This document shows, piece by piece, positions 1 to 6,851 of a stretch of 7,524 nt of DNA. Position 1 is the stretch's first letter; each line of letters begins with the position of its first letter. Location: the NCBI GenBank assembly GCA_007134625.1, contig SLKL01000282.1, positions 1 through 7,524 of the forward strand, written 5' to 3'. The notes under the pieces are model-generated. The model did not search any database, was not told the origin of the DNA, and saw only the letters and a program-made list of their open reading frames with translations. Source of the stretch: Saprospiraceae bacterium (GTDB taxonomy: Bacteria > Bacteroidota > Bacteroidia > Chitinophagales > Saprospiraceae). The position numbers and the translations under genes are program-made.

Positions 1-1
1 A

Positions 2-484
2 GGATATACCTCTCGCGCAAAATTCAATCTTGCTGATTTTTGGCTTCGACTTGGGTCGTTTTTAATTGATGTACTTTTTATATTTATAGTTTATTTGGTT
101 TCAGTAAATTTATTTGTGAAACTTTTAGCATACATTAATATAAAACACGAAATCAGCATTCTTTCTATGTTTCTTACTTTTTTGTTGTACATTAGTAGTT
201 TTCTACTTTTCACAATTCTTTATTATTCAATATTTGAGTCTTCAAAACACCAGGGTACCCTTGGTAAAATTGCTATAAAAATAAAAGTAGTTGACAAAGA
301 AGGAAATAGATTAAGCTTTGCCCATGCATTAGGACGAAACCTCAGCAAAATTCTTTCCTCCCTTATTTTTTATGTTGGCTACCTTATGGTTTTATGGACA
401 AAAGAGAAACAAGCTTTAAACGATTATCTCGCCAATACTTATGTTATTAATACCAGAAGTGATATCCATTATCCTGATCATTGA
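2..484 (+). CDS. RDD family membrane protein, 5'-truncated by the window edge
   Basis: The reading frame is open from the first bases, so the true start lies outside the window; a TTG at 95 is internal to the domain and is not a credible start. About 160 residues are visible. They begin with the RDD signature ADFWLRLGSFLID (the conserved Arg, and the Asp at the start of the first membrane helix). A second hydrophobic helix follows, then the family's conserved ESS...GTLGK segment, IKVVD.EG, a conserved Arg in ALGRNLSK, a third hydrophobic helix, and the closing motif QALNDYLANTYVI, which matches the usual QalhDklagT. Three membrane helices with the conserved Arg and Asp residues define the family. 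RDD proteins are poorly understood inner-membrane proteins, with ion-transport roles proposed for some. The C-terminus is intact and ends at a TGA. It is the only + strand gene and converges on the yceI-like gene. Confidence 0.85.
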   Translation, partial: GYTSRAKFNLADFWLRLGSFLIDVLFIFIVYLVSVNLFVKLLAYINIKHEISILSMFLTFLLYISSFLLFTILYYSIFESSKHQGTLGKIAIKIKVVDKEGNRLSFAHALGRNLSKILSSLIFYVGYLMVLWTKEKQALNDYLANTYVINTRSDIHYPDH

Positions 485-555
485 TTCATTGAGGGTGTTA
501 AGTTGAACCAGAAAAATAACAGGGAAATCAGGTATGAATTAATTCATGAAATTGT

Positions 556-587
556 AAAAAAAATAGCCCCGCAAAAAGCAGGGCTAT
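556..587 (-). terminator. Intrinsic terminator of the marR-yceI unit
   Basis: Arms at 563-572 and 578-587 form a 10-pair stem with a 5-base loop. Read on the - strand, the only non-Watson-Crick pair is a U-G wobble (positions 580/570), whereas on the + strand it would be a C-A mismatch. On the - strand the stem is followed directly by a run of eight T (the A run 556-563). Both facts place the terminator on the - strand, about 50 bases after the yceI-like stop codon. On the + strand it is followed by CAAAAAC, so it is not a good terminator for the RDD gene. Confidence 0.85.
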
Positions 588-636
588 CAAAAACAATTGC
601 TATGAAAAATAAACCTCTCGGCTTACGTCTTAATGT

Positions 637-1236
637 TTACTGTACGGCTAAAGTTACTTTTATGTCGAACTCATCATGGATTGTTCTATCTCCAAGATTG
701 CTGAAAAAAGTACCTGAACCAAATCTTACATCATAAATAGATCTGTCAATTTTCATTTCTGCTGTCCCCACTTTCATACCCCCTTTATCCTGTAAAATAG
801 TATTGAAACGAATCTCGTCTGTAATATCCTTAACCGTTAAATTAGCAACAATCCTGTAGTCACCTGGTTCACCTCTTGATATTACTCTTGTGATTTCTAA
901 ATAAGCTTCTGGATGCTTTTCAACATCGAAAAAATCATCAGACTTAAGGTGATTCACTAATCTCGCGTTCATGTCGCCGGTTAAATCTGTACAACTGATA
1001 GTATTCATATCAATTACAAAATTTCCACCGGTTAACATACCGTCAGAATTGAATTCTAAATGACCACTTTTGATATCGACGAAACCTTCATGATCACCAC
1101 CTACTTTGTAACCTTTCCACCAGATTGAACTCTCTGACTTGACAACCTGCATGGTTCTCACTTCGTCTGCATTATCCGATGCCAAAAGAAGTCCAAATGA
1201 CATACATGCAATTAAGGTAAATAATACTTTTTTCAT
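637..1236 (-). CDS. YceI family secreted protein (lipocalin-like, polyisoprenoid-binding fold)
   Basis: This 199-residue protein has a Sec signal peptide (about residues 1-19, MKK followed by a hydrophobic core). A complete YceI domain follows, so it should act in the periplasm or outside the inner membrane. Family hallmarks are visible: the first strand SSIWWKGYKV, then G-D-H49-E-G, the GGNFVIDM strand (70-77) preceded by MLTG, the strongly conserved HLKSDDFFDVEKHP (96-109), NLTVKDIT (132-139), and DRSIYDVRFGSG (164-175) before the closing strand. The family forms an extended beta barrel that binds isoprenoid lipids such as polyprenyl chains or quinones; some members respond to acid or osmotic stress. 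The ligand here cannot be told from sequence. It lies 89 bases downstream of a MarR regulator on the same strand, with a palindrome in between, and ends at a hairpin terminator. Confidence 0.9.
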   Translation of the reverse strand: MKKVLFTLIACMSFGLLLASDNADEVRTMQVVKSESSIWWKGYKVGGDHEGFVDIKSGHLEFNSDGMLTGGNFVIDMNTISCTDLTGDMNARLVNHLKSDDFFDVEKHPEAYLEITRVISRGEPGDYRIVANLTVKDITDEIRFNTILQDKGGMKVGTAEMKIDRSIYDVRFGSGTFFSNLGDRTIHDEFDIKVTLAVQ

Positions 1237-1271
1237 AATTTGTTAATTTTTTTTGGTTTTAAATGTGAATG

Positions 1272-1279
1272 CAAATATA
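1272..1279 (-). promoter_or_regulatory. Candidate -7 promoter element for the yceI-like gene
   Basis: On the - strand this reads TATATTTG, an exact match to the Bacteroidota -7 consensus TAnnTTTG, 35 bases upstream of the start codon. No TTG was found at the usual spacing upstream, so the -33 half is weak or absent. It shares four bases with the palindrome at 1275-1288. Confidence 0.4.
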
Positions 1280-1288
1280 CATGTATAT
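1275..1288. promoter_or_regulatory. 14-base perfect palindrome, candidate MarR operator
   Basis: ATATACATGTATAT is perfectly self-complementary. It sits in the 89-base gap between the marR-like and yceI-like genes and overlaps the candidate -7 box of the latter. MarR dimers bind inverted repeats of about this size, often over the promoter of a neighbouring gene. That this MarR binds here is inference. The sequence is AT-rich, so a chance palindrome is possible. Confidence 0.45.
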
Positions 1289-1325
1289 ACAACTAATGTA
1301 TAAACAATGTTGTGTTAAGTGCCTG

Positions 1326-1796
1326 TTAATTCCTCAGCTTGTTTAAAAAACTATTGGTCATTCTAACTTCTTCAAGGCTCAGTGCTGATATTTTTTCAGT
1401 TAATTTTTCTTCTAAATCGTTGGAACACTCCTGTAAAAGGTGTTGTCCTTTTTCTGTGATTACGACATCGGCTCTTCTCCTGTCCTCCATATTTGTACAT
1501 CGATCCACTAGTTCTTTTCGATAGAGTTTATCTACTAACCTTGAGGCGTTTGATGTTCGATCGACCATTCTTTCAGTAAGTGATTTGATGCTTGCAGGTT
1601 TTGGATGCTGCCCTTTTAAAATTCGCAATATATTAAACTGTTGCCAGGAAATATTATAAGGTTTGAGTATGTCACTTTTAAAGTTGCCTAAAAATGAAGC
1701 AGTGAACATAATATTCACATCCAGTTTGATATACTCGTTTAAAAATTGCTTTTGTTGTATTTCGTCTTCAATCTGCATCTCTGTCATTGGTATCAT
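1326..1796 (-). CDS. MarR family winged-helix transcriptional regulator
   Basis: The protein has 156 residues, a normal MarR length. Helical dimerisation segments are predicted at both ends (about 15-48 and 122-154) around a winged helix-turn-helix at about 50-120. The segment ISWQQFNILRIL is the typical start of the DNA-binding domain, residues 80-94 (TSNASRLVDKLYRKE) fit the recognition helix, and the wing carries the family motif D105-R-R followed by VVITEKGQHLL. Such proteins are dimeric, usually repressors released by a small ligand or by oxidation. Two cysteines (C100 in the wing, C124) are not at the N-terminal redox position of OhrR-type members. The start at the first ATG is chosen; in-frame ATGs 3 and 6 codons later are alternatives. 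Its likely target is the downstream yceI-like gene and possibly itself. It lies 123 bases after sppA. Confidence 0.9.
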   Translation of the reverse strand: MIPMTEMQIEDEIQQKQFLNEYIKLDVNIMFTASFLGNFKSDILKPYNISWQQFNILRILKGQHPKPASIKSLTERMVDRTSNASRLVDKLYRKELVDRCTNMEDRRRADVVITEKGQHLLQECSNDLEEKLTEKISALSLEEVRMTNSFLNKLRN

Positions 1797-1910
1797 GTCA
1801 ATAGATGTAGTAACATCCTTTTAGCTAAAGTGTTGTTTGGCAGAAAAATTAAATCGCATAGCATTAGAATTTTCCTGAAGAAGAGAAAACGAATACTATC
1901 AATTAAAACT

Positions 1911-1918
1911 CAAATCTA
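1911..1918 (-). promoter_or_regulatory. Weak candidate -7 element for marR
   Basis: On the - strand this reads TAGATTTG, matching TAnnTTTG, two bases beyond the sppA stop codon and about 115 bases before the marR start. No -33 TTG is seen at the right distance, so support is limited to the 8-mer and its intergenic position. Confidence 0.25.
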
Positions 1919-1919
1919 C

Positions 1920-3692
1920 CTAATTGTACATTATTGTATAGGGGAAAATTGCCTGTTTTCCCTGCAGACGGTGAATTTGTTGTATGTGAGTAAAGTCTCC
2001 AAAGGTTTGACTTAAGCGTTCCAGTGCCTTTTGCTCCAATGAAACCGATTCGCCTAGTAATTCCTCAATCAGACGAGTGAATGGATCTTTTATCTGAGGA
2101 TAAGTTCTAATTCTGTAGTCCTCTATGTCTGCCAGTGAAGCAGCCATCTCAATAGCATCCTTTAAAGTTCCAATATTATCTACCAGGCCTGCAGCCATAG
2201 CATCCTCTCCCATCCAAATTCGACCTTGGGCTACCTGATGTACATCTTCATAACTCATATTTCTACTGTCAGCCATAAGTTGAACAAATCTTTGATAAAC
2301 CAACTGAACTGCTTCTTCGTAATATTGATGCTCAAAATCAGTAAATTCATGAGTGGGTAGGAAACGAAGGGCATTGGGGCCGGTGGCTATTGAATCAAAA
2401 TGAAAGGCTAACTTTTCCTGCATTAATTCACTTGCATTGTGAATCATGAAAATTACACCAATTGAGCCTGTAATTGTTTGAGGTTCCGCAAAGATGACAT
2501 CTGCTGGAGCTGAAATATAATACCCACCTGAGGCTGCTACATCTCCCATTGAAACCACTAATGGTTTTCCGGTTTCCTTAAGTTTTTCAAGTGCCCTGAA
2601 GATATTATCAGAAGCAACTACACTTCCCCCACCTGAGTTTACCCTTAATACGACAGCGCTGATGTTGTCATTTTCTGCAATTTTGGTAATGGCACTTACA
2701 TAGGGTTGATCAGTAATTATTCCACCTTGATCGTTGCCATCCATGATCATTCCTTCAGCATAAATTACAGCAATTTGGTCTGAGTCGCGTGATCTTGAGC
2801 TACTTCTTGTGCTTCTAAAGTAGTCACCTATTGAAACTGTTCTAAGTTCCGAATCCCTATCAACTCCAATGGCGTCTTTAATCCGCATCTCAAATTCTCT
2901 TTTACTTTCGATTGCGTCAACTAAACCCAATTCTAAAGCACTGTTATCATCACGAGATAAAAACTGGTCTGCAATCTCTCTGAGTCTATCTTCACTTATA
3001 CCTCTGTTTTCTGATATCCTGGCAAGAAAAAGATCATATGTTTTGAAAAGCACATCTTCCATTTGCTCTCTGTTCTCATCACTAAAGTTTGTTCGGGAGA
3101 AATTTTCACCGGCACCCTTGTAATCACCCGCAGAATAAGTGTAAAACTCGACACCCATTTTACTAAAGAATTCAGGCAGGAAAGCTGCCATCATTCCAAA
3201 ACCCCTGAAATCAACGGAACCAAACCTGTTTAAGCTAATGTGATCGGCTACACTTGCAAGATAGTAGGAACTTTGAGAGAAATTAGTTCCGTGGACAAAG
3301 ATAGGTTTTCCATTATCTGAAGCGCTTTTAAGACTGTTCATTAGCTCATTGGCAGCTGTAACGTTTAGTGAAGGCCATTCAAGTGATAGTTTTATAGCTG
3401 AAATATTATCGTCTTCTGCAGCATTGTTGATCGCTGTGATCATATCCCTGTAGCCCAGTTTGTCTCTTTCCGAAAAATTAAATGAGCCGGTCTGCACATT
3501 ATTTGTTAATTCAGGTATTACTCCACTTAGTTCGACTTTTAATACTGTGTCTTTGCGGATCTTTACAGTTGAATCAGGTGAAAAAGAAGCAAAAACAGCA
3601 ATAAAAAATATAACTATAAAAAAAGTGAAAAATATTAATGCTATAGTTATTCCAAGGCAGGAAGCTAATGCATTCTTAAGAAATTCTTTCAT
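1920..3692 (-). CDS. sppA: Signal peptide peptidase SppA, 67K (double-domain) type
   Basis: This is a 590-residue inner-membrane serine protease that degrades cleaved signal peptides and other peptides in the membrane. One N-terminal membrane anchor (about 12-37) holds the rest in the periplasm. The two tandem S49 domains are complete, and the length matches the E. coli type. The catalytic Lys is K192 in YSAGDYKGAGE (equivalent to E. coli K209). The nucleophile is S388 in SMGDVAASGGYYIS (equivalent to E. coli S409), followed by the conserved TITGSIGV at about 406-413. RIWMGEDAMAAGLVD (491-505) is the usual late motif. One departure is NSGGGSVVASD at 352-362, where most SppA proteins have NSPGGS. 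It starts 94 bases after the deoxynucleoside kinase and may be co-transcribed or use its own promoter. Confidence 0.95.
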   Translation of the reverse strand: MKEFLKNALASCLGITIALIFFTFFIVIFFIAVFASFSPDSTVKIRKDTVLKVELSGVIPELTNNVQTGSFNFSERDKLGYRDMITAINNAAEDDNISAIKLSLEWPSLNVTAANELMNSLKSASDNGKPIFVHGTNFSQSSYYLASVADHISLNRFGSVDFRGFGMMAAFLPEFFSKMGVEFYTYSAGDYKGAGENFSRTNFSDENREQMEDVLFKTYDLFLARISENRGISEDRLREIADQFLSRDDNSALELGLVDAIESKREFEMRIKDAIGVDRDSELRTVSIGDYFRSTRSSSRSRDSDQIAVIYAEGMIMDGNDQGGIITDQPYVSAITKIAENDNISAVVLRVNSGGGSVVASDNIFRALEKLKETGKPLVVSMGDVAASGGYYISAPADVIFAEPQTITGSIGVIFMIHNASELMQEKLAFHFDSIATGPNALRFLPTHEFTDFEHQYYEEAVQLVYQRFVQLMADSRNMSYEDVHQVAQGRIWMGEDAMAAGLVDNIGTLKDAIEMAASLADIEDYRIRTYPQIKDPFTRLIEELLGESVSLEQKALERLSQTFGDFTHIQQIHRLQGKQAIFPYTIMYN

Positions 3693-3732
3693 GATTATTT
3701 TATTAATGATAGGTTGATTAAAATACTTGGCA

Positions 3733-3740
3733 CAAAACTA
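3733..3740 (-). promoter_or_regulatory. Candidate -7 element for sppA
   Basis: On the - strand this reads TAGTTTTG, an exact TAnnTTTG match, 40 bases upstream of the sppA start codon in a 94-base gap. No clear TTG lies about 19 bases further upstream. It suggests sppA may have its own promoter, but the evidence is only the 8-mer and its position. Confidence 0.3.
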
Positions 3741-3786
3741 AATGACCTGAGTTTAATATCTGTTCTTTTTATACTAAACAGCCAAT

Positions 3787-4461
3787 TTATTCGAAAAAGG
3801 TATCTTTTTTATGACTAATAAAATGATTGCCTTTATTATAGGTTTTTGACATTATTCCTACTATGTATTCAAAATCTTCTTTTTTGTTTGCATAATCAAG
3901 ACCTGCTCCGTCTATAATAACTACAGGAATATCTGCAAGGCTTTTAAAGTAATCCAGATATGCACCCTGAATGCGTTCCAGATAACTTGATTTTATATCT
4001 TGTTCATAAGGCCTGTTGCGCTCTGAGATTAACTGGAGCAATTCCTCAGGTGTGCGATGGATATAAAAAATGATATCCGGTTTCGGTAAATGAGTATGCA
4101 GCGCTTCAAAAATACGATGATAAAGATTCAGCTCATTTCCTTTGAGGTTTCTTGAAGCAAACAAAAGAGATTTAATGAAAATATAATCAGAAATAAACAG
4201 CCGGTCGCTAAATAGGGTAGAGCGGACCTCATGATCCTTTAACTGTTTATATCTTTCTGACAAAAAAAATAATTCCACCTGCAATCCGAACCTTTCCGGA
4301 TTTCCGTAAAAGTTTTCTAAGAATGGATTGTCAGTAAATTGTTCCAGTATTAGTTCAGCACCACTTTTCTTTTGTAAAAGCTTACACAGCGTGGTTTTTC
4401 CGGTACCGATATTGCCTTCAATCGCAATAAATCGATAGGGGAAACTAATTTTGTTTTCCAA
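3787..4461 (-). CDS. Deoxynucleoside kinase (dAdo/dGuo/dCyd kinase family)
   Basis: The 224-residue cytoplasmic enzyme should phosphorylate deoxynucleosides to 5'-monophosphates with ATP (nucleotide salvage). The P-loop is E-G-N-I-G-T-G-K22-T-T at 15-24. E40 in ILEQFTDNPFLENFY is the likely catalytic base, in the pattern usual for bacterial members. VELFFLSERY (62-71), the segment around ISDYIFIKSLLFA (90-102) and the lid ERNRPYEQ (147-154) are all family features. Which base it prefers cannot be read from sequence. The start codon is TTG: the frame has a TGA two codons upstream, no ATG lies before the P-loop, and the resulting N-terminus has normal length. It follows the oxoamine synthase by 13 bases, so it is almost certainly in the same operon. 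No link to lipid synthesis is evident from its function. Confidence 0.9.
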   Translation of the reverse strand: MENKISFPYRFIAIEGNIGTGKTTLCKLLQKKSGAELILEQFTDNPFLENFYGNPERFGLQVELFFLSERYKQLKDHEVRSTLFSDRLFISDYIFIKSLLFASRNLKGNELNLYHRIFEALHTHLPKPDIIFYIHRTPEELLQLISERNRPYEQDIKSSYLERIQGAYLDYFKSLADIPVVIIDGAGLDYANKKEDFEYIVGIMSKTYNKGNHFISHKKDTFFE

Positions 4462-4474
4462 CCCTCAATTTATT

Positions 4475-5716
4475 TTATACCCTTGCAAATTCAGCCTCTT
4501 TATAAACTCCGCTTTTCAATTTTTCAGCTATACTTTCAAATGCCTCTAAGGTCAGATCTATGTCCTCCTTAGTATGTACGGACGTAGGGATTAACCTTAA
4601 AAGTATCATACCTTTGGGTACTACGGGATAAATAACTATAGAACAAAAAATCCGATGATTTTCCCTAAGGTCTTTTACTAAGTGAGTCGCCTCTTCAACT
4701 GAACCTTGCATATAGACTGGAGTGACACAACTGTTGGTGTTACCAATATCCAAACCTCTTTTTTTAAGGCCATCCTGAAGGTAATTAACATTTAGCCAAA
4801 GATTTTCTTTTAATTCAGGCATTGACTTCAACAGCTCTAACCGCTTCAGATTTCCAAGAACTATTGGCATAGGAAGAGACTTGGCAAACATTTGTGAGCG
4901 CATGTTGTATTGGAGGTATTGAATGACATCCTTATCACCGGCAAAGAAAGCTCCTATACTCGCCATTGATTTGGCAAAAGTGGCAAAATAAACATCGATT
5001 TCATCTTGTATCCCTTGTTCCTCTCCTGCACCGGCACCTGTCTTTCCAAGTGTACCAAAACCATGAGCATCATCAACAAAAAGTCGGAATGAATATTTTT
5101 TCTTCAATTCTACAATCTCTTTCAAAAGCCCCTGGTCGCCGCGCATTCCAAAAACTCCTTCCGATATAACAAGAATTCCACCGCCTGTTGATTCAGTAAT
5201 CTTTTGAGCTCTTTGAAGATTTTTTTCAAGACTTTGCATGTCATTGTGGTCAAATGCGAAACGCTTACCCATATGCAATCGGACACCATCTACTATGCAC
5301 GCATGACTTTCTGCATCATAGACAATTACATCATGCCTGTTGACCAAGGCATCGATAGCAGATAAAATCCCCTGATATCCAAAATTAACAACGTAAGCAC
5401 TTTCCTTTGATACAAATTCAGCCAGTTGTCTTTCCAGCATTTCATGATATTCAGTATGACCTGACATCATTCTTGCACCCATAGGGTAGGCCATACCCCA
5501 ATCCTTAGCATATTGGGCATCGGTTTCACGGATAATGGGGTGATTTCCCAGACCAAGATAATTATTGATACTCCACATAATGACTTCATTTCCTCTGAAT
5601 TTCATCCTGCTACCTAACTCACCTTCCAATTTGGGGAATACAAAATAGCCTTCCGCTTTGTCAGCATACTTTCCCAGAGGTCCTTTATCATTCTTAAATT
5701 TATTAAATATATCCAT
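4475..5716 (-). CDS. Alpha-oxoamine synthase; candidate cysteate fatty acyltransferase (SPT-like)
   Basis: The 413-residue fold-type I PLP enzyme belongs to the family of serine palmitoyltransferase (SPT), KBL and BioF, which condense an amino acid with an acyl thioester and lose CO2. Landmarks: WSINNYLGLGNHP (48-60), H138 stacking on PLP in ESHACIVDG, D215 and H218 in VDDAHGFG, the Schiff-base lysine K249 in ATFAKSMASIG, and R374 in ILLRLIPTSVHT, which should bind the substrate carboxylate. Where SPT has GSRFLNG, this protein has GARMMSG (80-86), and SIGAFF replaces SIGGF. The gene upstream, 15 bases away, is a cysteine synthase-like enzyme. That pairing points to L-cysteate as the amino acid and to a capnine-type 3-keto sulfonolipid precursor as product, as for Fjoh_2419 of F. 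johnsoniae and SulA of A. finegoldii. Family is certain; substrate is inference. SPT, KBL or BioF activity remain alternatives. Confidence 0.85.
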   Translation of the reverse strand: MDIFNKFKNDKGPLGKYADKAEGYFVFPKLEGELGSRMKFRGNEVIMWSINNYLGLGNHPIIRETDAQYAKDWGMAYPMGARMMSGHTEYHEMLERQLAEFVSKESAYVVNFGYQGILSAIDALVNRHDVIVYDAESHACIVDGVRLHMGKRFAFDHNDMQSLEKNLQRAQKITESTGGGILVISEGVFGMRGDQGLLKEIVELKKKYSFRLFVDDAHGFGTLGKTGAGAGEEQGIQDEIDVYFATFAKSMASIGAFFAGDKDVIQYLQYNMRSQMFAKSLPMPIVLGNLKRLELLKSMPELKENLWLNVNYLQDGLKKRGLDIGNTNSCVTPVYMQGSVEEATHLVKDLRENHRIFCSIVIYPVVPKGMILLRLIPTSVHTKEDIDLTLEAFESIAEKLKSGVYKEAEFARV

Positions 5717-5731
5717 ATTTCAATTTTGTTA

Positions 5732-6760
5732 TTATTGACTTATTTTTTCTTTTTGTGTTGCTACTTGTTGACTACCGTTTAGAAAACCCATTGCACGTAA
5801 CCATTCAGGGTCATAGATTTTCGTTAAATATCTACTTCCGTGATCCGGAAACAATACAACCAGAAAATCACCCGGACTAAAATGAGATCTCAATTGCCAT
5901 AAGGCTGCTAAAACAGCACCACTTGAATATCCGGCCATGATACCCTCGGTTCTTGCGAGGTATCTTGCAGCCATGGAACTATCTCGATCAGAAACCCGAA
6001 TAAATTTATCTATAATTTCAAAATTAACATTTGCCGGTATGATATTCTTTCCTACACCCTCAAGGGATGAGGATTTTTTTGGTTCCGAGTAGGTTCCGGT
6101 TTCATGAAAGTCTTTGAGGATACTGGCTTCTGAATCAACTCCATAAATTTTAATATCTGGGTTTCGTTCCTTTAAGAATTTACCTGCTCCAGATAATGTG
6201 CCACCTGTACTTGCTGCAGCTACAAAATGAGTAATTCTACCCTCCGATTGCTCCCAAACTTCCGGACCTGTAGTCAAATAATGAGCCTCAGAATTTCCTT
6301 TGTCATAATTTTGGTTGAGATAATAGGAGTCGGGAATTTCTTTTGATAATTGCAGTGCTCTTGAATAATAGGAGTCAGGGTGATCTCCGGGGACAGAACT
6401 TGGACATTTAATAACCTCAGCTCCAAGTGCTTTTATCATTTTTATTTTATCGTCAGATGCTTTATCTTTTACTGTCAGGATGCATTTATAACCCTTCATC
6501 GCACTAATCATAGCTACACTAAAGCCGGTATTTCCAGATGTTGCCTCTATAATTGTACTTCCCTTTTTTATTTTGCCATCCATTTCCGCGCGATTAATCA
6601 TGTGATAGGCAATTCTATCTTTTACAGATTGTCCCGGATTAAAGCTCTCCATTTTGGCATAAACACGAGTGTTGGATACAGCACTCATTTTCCGTAATTT
6701 TACCATAGGAGTCTTTCCAATGAGATCCAAAATGTTATCGAATCTGTTGAGATGTTTCAT
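5732..6760 (-). CDS. PLP-dependent cysteine synthase/CBS-like enzyme; candidate cysteate synthase
   Basis: The 342-residue fold-type II PLP enzyme catalyses beta-replacement on a serine- or cysteine-derived substrate. The PLP lysine is K47 in NPGQSVKDR. The substrate loop is EATSGNTG (72-79), the phosphate-binding loop STGGT is 184-188, and the GYSSGA motif (277-282) supplies the Ser that contacts the pyridine nitrogen. Q150 in LNQNYDKGN matches the conserved substrate-loop Gln. The C-terminal part, LFPDHGSRYLTKIYDPEWL...GF (303-326), resembles the cystathionine beta-synthase core more than CysK. No CBS/Bateman domains follow, and there is no room for them. It is the first gene of the operon, 15 bases before the oxoamine synthase. 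I infer L-cysteate formation from sulfite and O-phosphoserine, O-acetylserine or cysteine. Ordinary cysteine synthase or cystathionine beta-synthase is the alternative. Confidence 0.85.
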   Translation of the reverse strand: MKHLNRFDNILDLIGKTPMVKLRKMSAVSNTRVYAKMESFNPGQSVKDRIAYHMINRAEMDGKIKKGSTIIEATSGNTGFSVAMISAMKGYKCILTVKDKASDDKIKMIKALGAEVIKCPSSVPGDHPDSYYSRALQLSKEIPDSYYLNQNYDKGNSEAHYLTTGPEVWEQSEGRITHFVAAASTGGTLSGAGKFLKERNPDIKIYGVDSEASILKDFHETGTYSEPKKSSSLEGVGKNIIPANVNFEIIDKFIRVSDRDSSMAARYLARTEGIMAGYSSGAVLAALWQLRSHFSPGDFLVVLFPDHGSRYLTKIYDPEWLRAMGFLNGSQQVATQKEKISQ

Positions 6761-6776
6761 TGGATAAATTTTATTT

Positions 6777-6838
6777 AAAAAAAATCATTAGAAAAATTCT
6801 GGTAGCAGATTGGAAGCTTTAATTGCTATTCTAATGAT
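6777..6838 (-). promoter_or_regulatory. Leader stem-loop with U8 tract, possible attenuator
   Basis: Arms 6784-6793 and 6829-6838 (ATCATTAGAA / TTCTAATGAT) are perfectly complementary over 10 bases. Just inside them, 6824-6828 and 6803-6807 (TAGCA / TGCTA on the - strand) can add five pairs. On the - strand the outer arm runs straight into eight T (6784-6777), and the start codon of the cysteine synthase-like gene follows 16 bases later. This looks like a terminator placed in the operon leader. The outer stem is AT-rich (two G/C pairs in ten) with a bulge on one side, so it would be weak. No known riboswitch class was recognised. Confidence 0.4.
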
Positions 6839-6851
6839 ATCAAATACTTAA

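Noticed and set aside
534..547. Perfect palindrome ATGAATTAATTCAT between the convergent RDD and yceI-like genes
   Set aside because: It is pure AT-rich symmetry with no T tract, no promoter nearby and no second copy seen, so chance is likely. It is not a convincing terminator for the RDD gene.
503..736. + strand ORF of 77 codons starting just after the RDD gene
   Set aside because: It runs through the - strand terminator hairpin and antisense into the yceI-like gene, has no domain features, and is best explained as chance.
1842..1875. Possible hairpin (AAAATT / AATTTT arms) after sppA
   Set aside because: Only six A/T pairs form, with mismatches beyond and no T run at the right place, so it was not called a terminator.
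1746..2015. + strand ORF spanning the gap between marR and sppA
   Set aside because: It overlaps the ends of both genes antisense and its translation is low-complexity and hydrophobic. No promoter or domain supports it.
3733..3754. AAACT / AGTTT short inverted repeat between the kinase and sppA genes
   Set aside because: Five A/T-rich pairs over an 11-base loop are too weak to call a terminator, so co-transcription of sppA with the operon remains open.
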